A DNA stretch of 64,000 bases from Pectobacterium aquaticum (GCF_003382565.3 NZ_CP086253.1:2294001-2358000); one strand, 5' to 3'; counted from the first letter of the stretch, positions 53,338 through 63,264 are shown. A program made the numbers and translations. Notes: generated by a model not told the origin, from the sequence alone.

Positions 53338-53969
53338 ACAAGGCTAAGCGGATTAAGATCTTAACGCGTTTACGCGACAACAATCCCCATCCGACCACTG
53401 AATTGCAGTTCAGTACGCCGTTTGAGTTGCTGATCGCCGTACTGCTTTCCGCACAGGCAACCGATGTCAGCGTCAACAAGGCAACCGCAAAACTCTACCC
53501 TGTCGCCAACACGCCCGAAGCCCTGCTTGAACTCGGCGTAGACGGCGTGAAAGACTACATCAAGACGATCGGCCTATTTAACAGCAAAGCGGAAAACGTC
53601 ATCAAAACCTGCCGTTTGTTGCTGGAAAAGCATCAGGGACAGGTTCCCGAAGATCGCGCCGCGCTGGAAGCCTTACCCGGCGTAGGACGAAAAACGGCAA
53701 ACGTCGTTCTGAACACCGCGTTTGGCTGGCCAACGATTGCCGTTGATACGCACATCTTTCGCGTCAGTAACCGGACAGGATTCGCACCGGGTAAAAATGT
53801 CGAACAGGTAGAAGAAAAACTGCTGAAAGTCGTTCCGGCAGAATTTAAAGTCGACTGCCATCACTGGTTAATCCTGCATGGTCGTTACACCTGTATTGCC
53901 CGTAAACCGCGCTGTGGCTCCTGCCTGATTGAAGATTTATGTGAGTTCGGCGAAAAGGTCGACGCCTAA
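53334..53969 (+). CDS. nth: Endonuclease III
   Basis: The 211-residue bifunctional glycosylase/AP lyase removes oxidised pyrimidines. The helix-hairpin-helix LPGVGRKTANVV contains the catalytic Lys (about 120), and VDTHIFRV the catalytic Asp (about 138). The C-terminal cluster CIARKPRCGSCLIEDLC binds [4Fe-4S]. Length equals E. coli Nth. It is the last gene of the rsx operon. Confidence 0.97.
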   Translation: MNKAKRIKILTRLRDNNPHPTTELQFSTPFELLIAVLLSAQATDVSVNKATAKLYPVANTPEALLELGVDGVKDYIKTIGLFNSKAENVIKTCRLLLEKHQGQVPEDRAALEALPGVGRKTANVVLNTAFGWPTIAVDTHIFRVSNRTGFAPGKNVEQVEEKLLKVVPAEFKVDCHHWLILHGRYTCIARKPRCGSCLIEDLCEFGEKVDA

Positions 53970-53976
53970 TCTGTCG

Positions 53977-54007
53977 AGGTCTGGTAGAATCCCCTCTCGC
54001 CAGACCT
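53977..54007 (+). terminator. Probable terminator after nth
   Basis: AGGTCTGG (53977-53984) pairs with CCAGACCT (54000-54007), followed by TCTCT rather than a clean T-run. Confidence 0.55.
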
Positions 54008-54656
54008 TCTCTCCGTTATTCCACACTCCGCCTCGTCTTTCGCTCTCTCACTCTCAACGTGATCCGCGTGTTCTTTGCGTCCTACTGCTCAGGCAACGAT
54101 GCTCTCAGGCGGTTTATTCGATGCACTGCAGCGTATTCCTCTATCAAAAAGCCTGTATAAAAGTACAAGTAACCACTATTTAAGGCTAATAAGCTATTTT
54201 TAATAGAAAATTTAGTGATTGAAAATAACTTAGAGTGATTATAACAGCATTCATCTTATTGCATGCTATTGATGTATTTTTATACTCACTACATATATAG
54301 TTATATGCAAAATATTAAACCGCATATTCATTCATAGTTAATGATATTATCTTGATTTCAACAAAAAGGCAGATTATATCCCTTTCTTAAAAACAAAATA
54401 TGACAAACCGAGATAATCATTTGAAGTGACAGCAAGTTATGAAATTAAACTCTGCATAAGATTTAATTTCTGGTCTTATCCCGCAACAAAAACCACTTGT
54501 AACAAAATATGTAAAAAAGCTTGTCTGTCCGTAAAATCACGTCAATATAGCGCCGTTTTTCCTCACCATAACTAGTCAAAAGAGGTTGCAGTTTCACTGT
54601 TTCACTCTTGTTATTTTCTCGTTAAAAAAACGAGATAGGTAAAATCAGAGGTCCTT
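54008..54656. other. Long AT-rich regulatory region upstream of dtpA
   Basis: About 650 bp without a supported gene. The middle (54170-54520) is very AT-rich and probably curved. It holds an OmpR-like motif at 54496-54517 and, near 54630, a CTCGTT-AAAAAA-AACGAG type hairpin in the leader. The length suggests several regulator sites. Confidence 0.6.
54496..54517 (-). promoter_or_regulatory. OmpR-box-like motif upstream of dtpA
   Basis: On the minus strand this reads TTTTTACATATTTTGTTACA, close to the OmpR box of ompF (TTTAC..TTGTTACA). E. coli dtpA (tppB) is known to need OmpR, so an OmpR site here is plausible. It lies about 140 bp before the start codon. Confidence 0.45.
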
Positions 54657-56174
54657 GTGTCAACAGCAAACAACAACAGCGAATCCCCCGAAAGCGTCAG
54701 CATGAACGCCTTCAAACAACCAAAAGCGTTTTATCTCATCTTTAGCATCGAGCTGTGGGAGCGTTTTGGTTACTACGGCCTGCAAGGTATTATGGCAGTT
54801 TATCTGGTCAAAATGCTGGGCATGTCGGAAACCGACTCCATTACTCTCTTCTCCTCATTCAGTGCGCTGGTCTACGGGTTTGTCGCCATTGGCGGCTGGT
54901 TGGGTGACAACGTCCTCGGCACCAAGCGTGTGATCGTGCTGGGTGCCATCGTGCTGGCGATCGGTTACACCATGATTGCCTACTCAGGCCACAGCGTGAC
55001 GTGGGTGTATATCGGTATGGCTACCATTGCCGTCGGCAACGGATTGTTTAAAGCCAACCCGTCAGCCCTGCTGTCTACCAGCTATGCAAAAGACGATCCG
55101 CGCCTGGATGGTGCTTTCACCATGTACTATATGGCGGTGAACATCGGCTCCTTCTTCTCTATGCTGGCTACACCCGTGCTTGCCGCAAACTATGGCTGGA
55201 GCGTGGCCTTCTCCCTAAGCGTCGTGGGTATGATGCTGACGCTGGTTAACTTTATGTTCTGCCGCAAGTGGGTCAGTACACAAGGTTCTCAGCCAGATTT
55301 CCAACCAATCAATCTGCAGAAACTCGCTGTCACGCTCGCAGGTATTGTCGCACTGGTCGCACTTTCCACCTGGCTGCTGCACAACCAGAGCGTCGCACGT
55401 TGGATTCTGACGCTTATTTCCCTAGCCGTTGTCGCCATCTTCATCAAAGAGATGCTGGCAGTGAGCGGTGCAGAACGCCGGAAAATGATTGTCGCCCTTC
55501 TGCTGATGCTGGAAGCCGTTGTCTTCTTTGTGCTGTACAACCAAATGCCAACATCGCTGAACTTCTTTGCTATTCGCAACGTTGAACACGCCATTTTAGG
55601 TTTTACCTTTGAGCCAGAGCAGTATCAGGCGCTCAACCCGTTCTGGATCATGGTTGCCAGCCCGATTCTGGCTGCGGTTTACAACAAAATGGGCGACCAA
55701 CTGCCGATGGCGCACAAATTTGCGGTGGGTATGGTGCTGTGCTCCGGCGCGTTTTTGGTGCTGCCATGGGGTGCCAGCATGGCAAACGAACAGGGTATCG
55801 TGTCCGTCAACTGGCTGATCCTCTGCTATGGCCTGCAAAGTATTGGAGAGTTGATGATTTCCGGCCTGGGTCTGGCGATGGTCGCTCAACTGGTACCACA
55901 GCGCCTGATGGGCTTCATTATGGGTGCCTGGTTCCTGACGTCAGCCGGTGCCGCCATTATCGCAGGCTACGTTGCGAATATGATGGCCGTGCCTGAGAAT
56001 GTCGTAGACCCGCACGCGTCTCTTGAGATTTATAGCAATGTCTTCATGCAGATTGGTATCGTCACGGGCATCATCGCCGTTCTGATGCTGTTGACCGCGC
56101 CGAAACTGACGCGTATGACGCAGGATGTCACCGACACCCCTGCAGACGCCGTCACGACGACCGCCTCTGCCTGA
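54657..56174 (+). CDS. dtpA: Dipeptide/tripeptide:proton symporter DtpA
   Basis: The 505-residue POT-family transporter has 14 segments. The ExxER motif is in ELWERFGYYG (about residues 32-41), with GGWLGDNVLGTKR and FTMYYMAVNIGSFFSML. It imports di- and tripeptides with protons. Translation starts at GTG 54657 (AGAGG upstream). Length equals E. coli DtpA (500). Confidence 0.96.
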   Translation: MSTANNNSESPESVSMNAFKQPKAFYLIFSIELWERFGYYGLQGIMAVYLVKMLGMSETDSITLFSSFSALVYGFVAIGGWLGDNVLGTKRVIVLGAIVLAIGYTMIAYSGHSVTWVYIGMATIAVGNGLFKANPSALLSTSYAKDDPRLDGAFTMYYMAVNIGSFFSMLATPVLAANYGWSVAFSLSVVGMMLTLVNFMFCRKWVSTQGSQPDFQPINLQKLAVTLAGIVALVALSTWLLHNQSVARWILTLISLAVVAIFIKEMLAVSGAERRKMIVALLLMLEAVVFFVLYNQMPTSLNFFAIRNVEHAILGFTFEPEQYQALNPFWIMVASPILAAVYNKMGDQLPMAHKFAVGMVLCSGAFLVLPWGASMANEQGIVSVNWLILCYGLQSIGELMISGLGLAMVAQLVPQRLMGFIMGAWFLTSAGAAIIAGYVANMMAVPENVVDPHASLEIYSNVFMQIGIVTGIIAVLMLLTAPKLTRMTQDVTDTPADAVTTTASA

Positions 56175-56248
56175 TAACCGGGCAGAACACTTTACGGAAA
56201 TGATTGTGTGAAGTGTTATTGGTGAAGAGTGAGTGATCGCCAGATGAC

Positions 56249-56276
56249 AAAAAGCCAGACACTGTCTGGCTTTTTT
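56249..56276. terminator. Bidirectional terminator between dtpA and cysB
   Basis: AAAGCCAGACA pairs with TGTCTGGCTTT, with A-run to the left and TTTTTT to the right, so it can stop dtpA and also convergent cysB. Confidence 0.88.
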
Positions 56277-56306
56277 ACGTTAGTGCTCATGCACGTCTGG
56301 TAACGC

Positions 56307-57281
56307 TTACTTCACTGGCAGCGTCACATCTTTGAACATTACCTCAATTTCATCATTTGAACGTAGCGCAACGGCAGAATCGACGACATCGCGCGTTAAA
56401 TGCGGCGCAAAGCGCTGGATGAAATCGTACATGTAGCTGCGCAGGAACGTGCTGCGGCGGAAGCCAATTTTCGTCGTGCTGTAGCTGAAGATGCTGTTCG
56501 CATTGATGGTCACCAGATCGGTTTCTATCTCCGGATCGACCGCCATATTCGCAATCACCCCGACACCCAATCCTAAACGCACGTAGGTCTTAATCACATC
56601 GGCATCCGTTGCGGTAAAGACGATACGCGGTGTAAGGCCAGCGCGGTTAAACGCGGTATCCAGCTCGGAGCGCCCCGTAAAACCAAAGGTATAGGTAACG
56701 ATGGGATAAGCGGCCAGTTCTTCGATAGTAATATCGGTTTTGGACGCCAGCGGGTGATCCGGTTTTACCACCACCGCGCGATTCCAGTGGTAGCACGGCA
56801 GCATGATCAGATCGTCGTACAAATGCAGTGCTTCGGTCGCAATAGCAAAATCCGCAGATCCTTTCGCAACGGCTTCAGCAATCTGTGTCGGTGAGCCCTG
56901 ATGCATGTGCAGCGACACGCGAGGATAGCGATCGATGAAACCTTTAATGACGCTTGGCAGCGCGTAACGCGCCTGCGTGTGCGTGGTCGCGACATACAAC
57001 GACCCTTTATCGGGATAGGTATGCTCTCCGGCAACCGCTTTGATGGCATCGACTTTCGACAACACTTCACGCGCAATGCGGATGACTTCCTGTCCGGCGG
57101 GTGTCACCTGTGTCAGGTGTTTTCCACTACGGGCAAAAATCTGAATGCCCAACTCATCCTCCAGCATGCGGACCTGTTTACTGATCCCTGGCTGTGAGGT
57201 GTACAACCCTTCTGCGGTAGAAGACACATTCAGGTTGTGATTAACAACTTCAACAATATAACGAAGCTGTTGTAGTTTCAT
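56307..57281 (-). CDS. cysB: Cysteine regulon activator CysB
   Basis: The 324-residue LysR-type regulator has an N-terminal HTH (LRYIVEVVNHNLNVSSTAEG then SQPGISKQVR, residues 5-45). The effector domain carries VATTHTQARYALP, which binds N-acetylserine/sulfate. It activates sulfate uptake and cysteine synthesis genes. Length equals E. coli CysB. The neighbouring topA is also as in E. coli. Confidence 0.97.
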   Translation of the reverse strand: MKLQQLRYIVEVVNHNLNVSSTAEGLYTSQPGISKQVRMLEDELGIQIFARSGKHLTQVTPAGQEVIRIAREVLSKVDAIKAVAGEHTYPDKGSLYVATTHTQARYALPSVIKGFIDRYPRVSLHMHQGSPTQIAEAVAKGSADFAIATEALHLYDDLIMLPCYHWNRAVVVKPDHPLASKTDITIEELAAYPIVTYTFGFTGRSELDTAFNRAGLTPRIVFTATDADVIKTYVRLGLGVGVIANMAVDPEIETDLVTINANSIFSYSTTKIGFRRSTFLRSYMYDFIQRFAPHLTRDVVDSAVALRSNDEIEVMFKDVTLPVK

Positions 57282-57581
57282 AATTTATCCCATTCCCAAT
57301 TGAAGTGTGCACGTGGCATCTCACAACGTTCTGACGACGTTCCGTTTTATTGATTTTGATTGCGTCTTAACCGCCTGGCGCATATTTCCATCAATTAATG
57401 TCATTTAATCATAAAAACTATTTTTATATAACCATTTCTGCATGGCGGCAGCGATAAAGAATGCGGTGCATGCGATTATCACCGAGGTAAACCGCATCAT
57501 TCTCTATCACGGATCAACAATCCTCATGCTACTGCGGGACAATCTTCATGCATCTGTTTTATTTAGATATTTCCTGCGATC
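57282..57581. other. Intergenic region upstream of cysB
   Basis: About 300 bp that should hold the cysB promoter and possible autoregulatory CysB sites. I see no gene, long repeat or strong hairpin here. Confidence 0.6.
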
Positions 57582-57607
57582 AAAAAAGCCAGCCTTGCGG
57601 CTGGCTT
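57582..57607 (-). terminator. Terminator after topA
   Basis: AAGCCAGCC (57586-57594) pairs with GGCTGGCTT (57599-57607); the minus-strand transcript then has a U-run. Confidence 0.9.
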
Positions 57608-57661
57608 GATGTAGCGCTCTCTTACACATAACCCAGTTATGTGTAGGGTTACTGAAAGAGG

Positions 57662-60262
57662 TTACTTCTTCCCTTCAACCCATTTGTCATCAATGTAAAA
57701 CGCTGACCAGCCCGTTGCCTTGCCGTCTTTCTCTGACGAGACATATTGCTGTTTGGTCTTACGGCTGAAACGCACCTGCGTTTTGTTGCCGTCTTTATCG
57801 ACCACAGGCGCTTCCGCCAGATAGCGCAGTTTTTCCGGTAAACGATCCTTGAATCGGACCAGTTCTTCTACCAGCGGTGCCCGCGTTTCACGAGATTTCG
57901 GGAACGTATTAGCGGCAAGGAAGACCCCTGCTGCGCCATCACGTAATACGAAATAGGCATCAGACTTCTCGCAAGGCAACTCAGGCAACGGCACCGGATC
58001 TTCTTTCGGTGGCGCGACATCGCCATTACGCAGGATCTTACGCGTGTTACTACACGTCTCGCCGGTGCACGCCATGTATTTACCGAAGCGCCCCATTTTG
58101 AGGTGCATCTCGGAGCCACATTTCTCGCACTCAACAATCGGCCCATCATAGCCTTTAATGCGGAACTCACCGGATTCGATCTCATATCCGTCACAGGCGG
58201 GGTTATTTCCGCAAACGTGCAGCTTACGCTGATTATCAATCAGGTAGCTGTCCATCGCCGTACCACATTTTTCACAGCGACGCCGAGCACGCAGCGCGTT
58301 GGTTTCGGCATCATCACCTTCCAACACGTTCAGCACTTCGGTTTCCGGTATCAGGTTGATCGTGGTCTTACAGCGCTCTTTCGGTGGAAGTGCATAGCCG
58401 GAACAGCCCAGGAACACCCCAGTACTGGCAGTACGAATCCCCATTTGACGAGAGCAGGTTGGGCAATCAATGCTGGTTAACACCATCGCATTGGGGCGCA
58501 TTCCGCCTTCTTCAGGATCCTGTTCAGCCTTTTCCAACTGCTGGCTAAATTCGTTGAAGAATTCATCCAGTACCGCTTTCCATTCCGCCTGATTATTGGC
58601 GACCTGATCGAGGCGACTTTCCATCCGAGCGGTGAAATCGTAATTCATCAATTCGCGGAAGTTTTCTTCCAGTCGATCGGTAACGATTTCACCCATTTTT
58701 TCGGCATAGAAACGGCGGTTTTCCACTCGAACGTAGCCGCGATCTTGAATGGTGGAAATAATAGAAGCATAGGTAGATGGACGGCCAATCCCGCGTTTTT
58801 CCAGCTCTTTAACCAGAGAGGCATCGCTGTAACGTGCCGGTGGTTTAGTAAAATGTTGCCCTGGCAGCAGCTTCTGCAACGACAGCGCTTCGCCCACTGC
58901 CACCGTCGGCAACGTGCGATCTTCATCATTTTTACGCAGCGCAGGCATGACTTTCGTCCAACCATCGAAACGCAGCGTACGACCTTTGGCACGCAACTGA
59001 TAATCAGCAGCTTCCACGATTAACGTGGTGGAATCGTATTGCGCCGGTGTCATTTGACAGGCGACAAACTGACGCCAAATCAGCTGATACAGCTTCTGTG
59101 CATCGGCTTCCATATCTTTCAGGTTGTCAGCCAGCACGCCAACATCGGAAGGGCGAATCGCTTCGTGCGCTTCCTGCGAGTTTTCTTTGCTGCTGTAAAG
59201 GTTTGCTGACTCCGGCAGATAGCGCTTGCCGAACTCTTCACCAATATAGCCACGCACCATCGTCAAGGCATCCTGACTGAGGTTCGTTGAGTCGGTACGC
59301 ATGTAGGTAATGTAGCCCGCTTCGTACAGACGCTGCGCCATCATCATGGTCTTTTTCACGCCGAAGCCAAGGCGTGTACTGGCAGCCTGTTGCAGCGTGG
59401 AGGTGATGAACGGTGCGCCCGGTTTGCTACTGGTCGGCTTATCTTCACGATCGGCAACCACATAACGCGCGTGCTCAAGCAGACTGACCGCCGCATGCGT
59501 TTGTTCTTTATTAACCGGTTTAAACGGCTTGCCGTTGTGGTGTGTCACCTGCATTTGCAGTTGAATATCGCTGCCTGCCAGCAAATCAGCGTGCAGTTCC
59601 CAATATTCTTCCGGCACGAACGCTTTGATTTCACGCTCGCGATCGACAATCAGGCGTACCGCAACCGACTGTACGCGCCCAGCGGACAGACCACGGGCGA
59701 TTTTTTTCCACAGCAGCGGAGAAACCATGTAACCCACCACGCGATCCATAAATCGACGTGCCTGCTGGGCATTCACGCGGTCAATATTCAACGTGTCGGG
59801 TTTTTCAAACGCCTGTTTAATGGCATTCTTCGTGATTTCGTTAAACACCACGCGGCTGAAACGCTGATCGTCACCACCAATGATTTCCCGCAGGTGCCAG
59901 GCAATGGCTTCCCCTTCGCGGTCAAGGTCGGTTGCGAGATAGATGTGGTCAGCATTTTCCGCCAGCATTTTTAATTCGGAGACAACCTTCTCCTTACCCG
60001 GCAGTATTTCGTAGTTGGCTTTCCAGCCATGATAAGGGTCGACGCCCATACGATTAACTAGCGCGGATTTCTCATCCTTTTTGACTTTCTTTTTCGTTTT
60101 ATCTTTAGTCGTTGAGTCCGCGCTCTTTTTACTGACTGAGCCACTCGTCGGCAGATCGCGCACATGACCGACGCTGGATTTCACCACGTAGTCATTGCCT
60201 AAATACTTATTGATCGTTTTGGCTTTTGCCGGGGACTCGACGATAACGAGAGCTTTACCCAT
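57662..60262 (-). CDS. topA: DNA topoisomerase I
   Basis: The 866-residue type IA enzyme relaxes negative supercoils. The Toprim domain has VIVESPAKAKTINKYLG at the N terminus and DLDREGEAIAWHL. The catalytic Tyr is in GYITYMRTDSTNLS (about 319). Three C-terminal four-Cys zinc ribbons follow (first at about residues 600-625), and then the single-strand-binding domain. The ATG at 60262 is the conserved MGKALVIVESP start; the longer frame adds 29 unconserved residues. Length equals E. coli TopA (865). Confidence 0.97.
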   Translation of the reverse strand: MGKALVIVESPAKAKTINKYLGNDYVVKSSVGHVRDLPTSGSVSKKSADSTTKDKTKKKVKKDEKSALVNRMGVDPYHGWKANYEILPGKEKVVSELKMLAENADHIYLATDLDREGEAIAWHLREIIGGDDQRFSRVVFNEITKNAIKQAFEKPDTLNIDRVNAQQARRFMDRVVGYMVSPLLWKKIARGLSAGRVQSVAVRLIVDREREIKAFVPEEYWELHADLLAGSDIQLQMQVTHHNGKPFKPVNKEQTHAAVSLLEHARYVVADREDKPTSSKPGAPFITSTLQQAASTRLGFGVKKTMMMAQRLYEAGYITYMRTDSTNLSQDALTMVRGYIGEEFGKRYLPESANLYSSKENSQEAHEAIRPSDVGVLADNLKDMEADAQKLYQLIWRQFVACQMTPAQYDSTTLIVEAADYQLRAKGRTLRFDGWTKVMPALRKNDEDRTLPTVAVGEALSLQKLLPGQHFTKPPARYSDASLVKELEKRGIGRPSTYASIISTIQDRGYVRVENRRFYAEKMGEIVTDRLEENFRELMNYDFTARMESRLDQVANNQAEWKAVLDEFFNEFSQQLEKAEQDPEEGGMRPNAMVLTSIDCPTCSRQMGIRTASTGVFLGCSGYALPPKERCKTTINLIPETEVLNVLEGDDAETNALRARRRCEKCGTAMDSYLIDNQRKLHVCGNNPACDGYEIESGEFRIKGYDGPIVECEKCGSEMHLKMGRFGKYMACTGETCSNTRKILRNGDVAPPKEDPVPLPELPCEKSDAYFVLRDGAAGVFLAANTFPKSRETRAPLVEELVRFKDRLPEKLRYLAEAPVVDKDGNKTQVRFSRKTKQQYVSSEKDGKATGWSAFYIDDKWVEGKK

Positions 60263-60630
60263 ATGTACTATTACCTGCTGAATTCTTCTGAAAATCAGAT
60301 ATTTTTCGGGGCATCCAGAGCGGATTCTACTGACTGCGCAAAATCCCACACTCTACCTGATAAATACTGCCACGCAACCTAATTAGCATGGAAACGCGGT
60401 TTTATCCGCTTCCCGCCACACTGAATATCGGCAGGTAAGCACCTAAAATGTAGTCCATTTGCATCATAATCTACGCTTTACGCTGAAACCGTATCGCAGT
60501 ACCCTTCCTCTTGATGCAACAGTTGAAATAACCGCATTGCGTGTTGAAATCGCTGTGTTGATTTTAGAAATAGCCTTGTTGATAGAGTGCAACGCCCCCT
60601 TTTTCAAGGGTGAGTACAGGAGTAACAATC
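60263..60630. other. Divergent topA-yciN control region
   Basis: The 368-bp gap should hold several topA promoters and the yciN promoter. A small reading frame at 60459-60641 is repetitive, lacks a ribosome site and overlaps the yciN start; I do not call it. Confidence 0.6.
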
Positions 60631-60900
60631 ATGTCACATGAACATCAGGTTAACGAAGAAAAGCGTCCTATTGACCGCCAGAGCTTATTAATTGAAGCCA
60701 ATGACATCATTAAACATCACGATGATTATTTGCATGGCATGGTCGCTGATAGCGTAGAACAAAAAAACGGCGTGCTGGTTTTTCGCGGTGAGTTTTTTCT
60801 CGATGAGAACGGAATACCAACCTTAAAAAGCACCGCGGTATTTAACATGTTCAAGCATCTTGCGCATGTTTTATCCGAAAAATACGACTTGATCGATTAA
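60631..60900 (+). CDS. yciN: DUF2498 protein YciN
   Basis: The 89-residue protein matches YciN: IDRQSLLIEANDIIKHHDD, NGVLVFRGEFFLDE and KSTAVFNMFKHLAHVLSEKY. Function is unknown. The start at 60631 has GGAG eight bases upstream. It is divergent from topA, as in E. coli. Confidence 0.93.
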   Translation: MSHEHQVNEEKRPIDRQSLLIEANDIIKHHDDYLHGMVADSVEQKNGVLVFRGEFFLDENGIPTLKSTAVFNMFKHLAHVLSEKYDLID

Positions 60901-60905
60901 AAACG

Positions 60906-60930
60906 AATGCCCGCAAATTTGCGGGCATTT
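60906..60930 (+). terminator. Terminator after yciN
   Basis: AATGCCCGC (60906-60914) pairs with GCGGGCATT (60921-60929), within six bases of the yciN stop. Confidence 0.85.
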
Positions 60931-60952
60931 GATAATGCAGTACCAGTCATAT

Positions 60953-61078
60953 AGACCCTAAATAATTCGAGTTGCGTGAAGGCGGCAACCGAGCGAATCC
61001 CCAGGAGCTTACACAAGTAAGTGACTGGGGTGAGTAAGGGCAGCCAACGCACAAGCAGCTTGAAGTATGACGGGAATA
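60953..61078. repeat. Intergenic palindromic repeat (ERIC-like, about 126 bp)
   Basis: The left half (AATTCGAGTTGCGTGAAGGC...GAATCCCC) is imperfectly complementary to the right half (...GGGGTGAG...GCAGCTTGAAGTATGACGGG). It would form a long hairpin centred near the CTTACACAAGTAAGTG stretch. I recall this type of element as common between genes in Pectobacterium, Dickeya and related enterobacteria; copy number here cannot be checked. It ends four bases before the sohB stop. Confidence 0.75.
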
Positions 61079-61082
61079 GCAA

Positions 61083-62129
61083 TTACAGCAGGGGTTTTGA
61101 ACCACGTTGCCACCAGCGCAACATCAGTCGTTCTGCGGTATCGCCTGCGCTGCCCGTCAGACGATCCAGCAGGCGTTTACGCCGTGTATAGCGAACGCTT
61201 AACACTTCATGACTGGCCATTTCAGCAATCAGCAGATCGTCACTGGTGCCGATAACGTCAATCAACCCCAGATCTTTCGCCTGAGTACCAAACCAGTGTT
61301 CTCCCGTCGCTACCGAATCAATATCCAGCGAAGGGCGCATCTGCTGCACAAAATCCTTAAACAGCGTATGTGTGACATTCAGATCTTCGCGGAATTTCTC
61401 ACGGCCTTGTTCGGTATTCTCACCAAACAGCGTCAGCGTACGTTTGAATTCACCCGCGGTGTGCAGCTCAACATCAATGTCTTTGTTTTTCAGCAAACGG
61501 TGGAAATTGGGGATTTGTGCCACAACGCCAATAGACCCTAGAATCGCAAACGGCGCCGCTACGATGCGGTCAGCCACGCAGGCCATCATATATCCGCCGC
61601 TGGCAGCCACTTTATCCACGGAGACCGTCAAACGCACGCCGCCCTGGCGTAAACGCTGCAATTGCGAGGCAGCCAATCCATAACCGTGCACCACTCCGCC
61701 TGGGCTTTCTAGACGCAGCAATACCTCATCTTTCGGTTTCGCCACGGCGAGCACGGCAGAGATCTCTTCACGCAGCGAACTGACTTCGCCCGCATCCATA
61801 CTGCCGTTGAAATCGAGCACATACAGGCACGGCTTAACATTTTTCTCTTCGCCACGTTTGGCGCGTTGTTTATCTTGCTTCGCGGTTTCTTTTTCTTGCT
61901 TCTTTTCTTGTTTAGATAACAGCTTACGCTCGGTGTCGCTCATACAGGCAGTCTGCATTTCGCGCTGCATTTCCTGATATTGTTCACCTAGATTCGTGAC
62001 CTGCAACTCACCTTTATGTGGGCGTTTACGCTGCGTCATCCCGAATGCCAGAACGACTAACGCACCAATCGCCACCACGATGGTGAGTACCTTAGCCAGG
62101 AATAAACCGTACAGAGAAAGTAATTCCAC
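61083..62129 (-). CDS. sohB: S49-family inner-membrane peptidase SohB
   Basis: The 348-residue protein starts at GTG 62129 with GAGG upstream, matching the E. coli ELLS-YGLFLAK start; the frame to 62180 is not conserved. One membrane anchor (about 10-30), a charged Lys/Glu-rich linker (about 60-100) and a Clp/SppA-like domain follow. The catalytic Ser is in KVAASGGYMMACVAD (about 190) and the Lys near the following domain. It is a putative signal-peptide or misfolded-protein protease. Confidence 0.95.
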   Translation of the reverse strand: MELLSLYGLFLAKVLTIVVAIGALVVLAFGMTQRKRPHKGELQVTNLGEQYQEMQREMQTACMSDTERKLLSKQEKKQEKETAKQDKQRAKRGEEKNVKPCLYVLDFNGSMDAGEVSSLREEISAVLAVAKPKDEVLLRLESPGGVVHGYGLAASQLQRLRQGGVRLTVSVDKVAASGGYMMACVADRIVAAPFAILGSIGVVAQIPNFHRLLKNKDIDVELHTAGEFKRTLTLFGENTEQGREKFREDLNVTHTLFKDFVQQMRPSLDIDSVATGEHWFGTQAKDLGLIDVIGTSDDLLIAEMASHEVLSVRYTRRKRLLDRLTGSAGDTAERLMLRWWQRGSKPLL

Positions 62130-62485
62130 AAACACCGTCCTCATTGACTGCGTATTAATTAATGTTGGTTTACTCACCAACCATGGCGTTGACGTCGAGC
62201 GCCATTCCCTTCCTATAACCTAACTGATGGCACGCAATATGGCGATGTTATTCCTGCGGTTTTTAAGCCTAATGCTGCTTTTTACAACAGCACGGGGATA
62301 AATAGAGGCAGTCTCATTGAAAACAGTCGACATTTGAGGCATAACACCCCCATTCACCCTGCTCGGATGCGCCGTTATCTGACGTTCCGATCGGCACGAC
62401 TGACGCATATCGTCGTGCCGACACGCGATGGCAGGTCTATTATCTGAAGCGTGGCTGTTCTGCGCCACGGCAAGAGGAATTCATT
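62130..62485. other. Divergent sohB-yciK intergenic region with inverted repeats
   Basis: The 356-bp region holds no supported gene. TCGGCACGAC (62391-62400) and GTCGTGCCGA (62412-62421) form a perfect 10-bp inverted repeat with an 11-base loop, located 65 bp before yciK. A smaller GTTGGT-ACCAAC repeat lies near 62165 in the sohB leader. Confidence 0.65.
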
Positions 62486-63247
62486 GTGCATTACCAACCT
62501 AAAATCGATTTACTGCAAAACCGCATCATTCTGGTCACCGGTGCGGGCGACGGCATTGGTCGGGAAGCTGCGCTGACCTACGCCCGCTACGGCGCACACG
62601 TTATCTTATTCGGACGGACAGAAAGTAAACTTCAGTCGGTTAAACAGCAGATCGAGCAGGATCACGGCACACCAGCGCACGTGGTTGTTTGCGATATGCT
62701 GGCTTTATCCTCCGCACAATGCTTTCAACTGGCTGACGAATTGGCTCAGATTGTGCCGCACCTGGATGGCGTTCTTCACAACGCCGGATTACTTGGGGAA
62801 ATCGCCCCTATCACACAGCAAACGCCGGAGATCTGGCATCAGGTTATGCAGGTCAACGTCAACGCAACCTTTATGCTAACGCAGGCGCTGCTGCCGCTGT
62901 TATTGAAATCACCTTGCTCTTCTCTGGTTTTCACCAGTTCCAGCGTGGGCCGCGAAGGTCGTGCCGGCTGGGGAGCCTATTCCGTCTCCAAGTTCGCGAC
63001 AGAAGGTTTGATGCAAGTGCTGGCTGAAGAGTATCGTTCACACAATCTGCGGGTGAACTGTATTAATCCTGGCGGAACGCGTACGGGAATGCGTGCGTCA
63101 GCCTTCCCTAACGAAGATCCGATGAGACTAAAAACGCCAGCAGATATTATGCCACTGTATCTCTACCTGATGGGCGATGACAGTCGCCGCAAGACGGGGA
63201 TGAGTTTTGACGCACAGCCGGGCAGAAAAGCCGGTCTAGCCGAATAA
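62486..63247 (+). CDS. yciK: Short-chain dehydrogenase YciK
   Basis: The 253-residue SDR has the cofactor motif VTGAGDGIGREAA (residues 18-30), NAGLLG, the catalytic Ser in TSSSVGREGRAGWG and Tyr/Lys in AYSVSKFA. The substrate is unknown. It starts at GTG 62486 after AGAGG. It is followed by btuR after 17 bp, the conserved yciK-btuR operon. Confidence 0.94.
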   Translation: MHYQPKIDLLQNRIILVTGAGDGIGREAALTYARYGAHVILFGRTESKLQSVKQQIEQDHGTPAHVVVCDMLALSSAQCFQLADELAQIVPHLDGVLHNAGLLGEIAPITQQTPEIWHQVMQVNVNATFMLTQALLPLLLKSPCSSLVFTSSSVGREGRAGWGAYSVSKFATEGLMQVLAEEYRSHNLRVNCINPGGTRTGMRASAFPNEDPMRLKTPADIMPLYLYLMGDDSRRKTGMSFDAQPGRKAGLAE

Positions 63248-63264
63248 TAGAGAAGAGCCGCACG

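Noticed and set aside
60459..60641. Small plus-strand frame upstream of yciN with Val-Glu-Ile repeats
   Set aside because: It overlaps the yciN start, has no ribosome site, and its repeats reflect short TTGAAAT-type DNA repeats.
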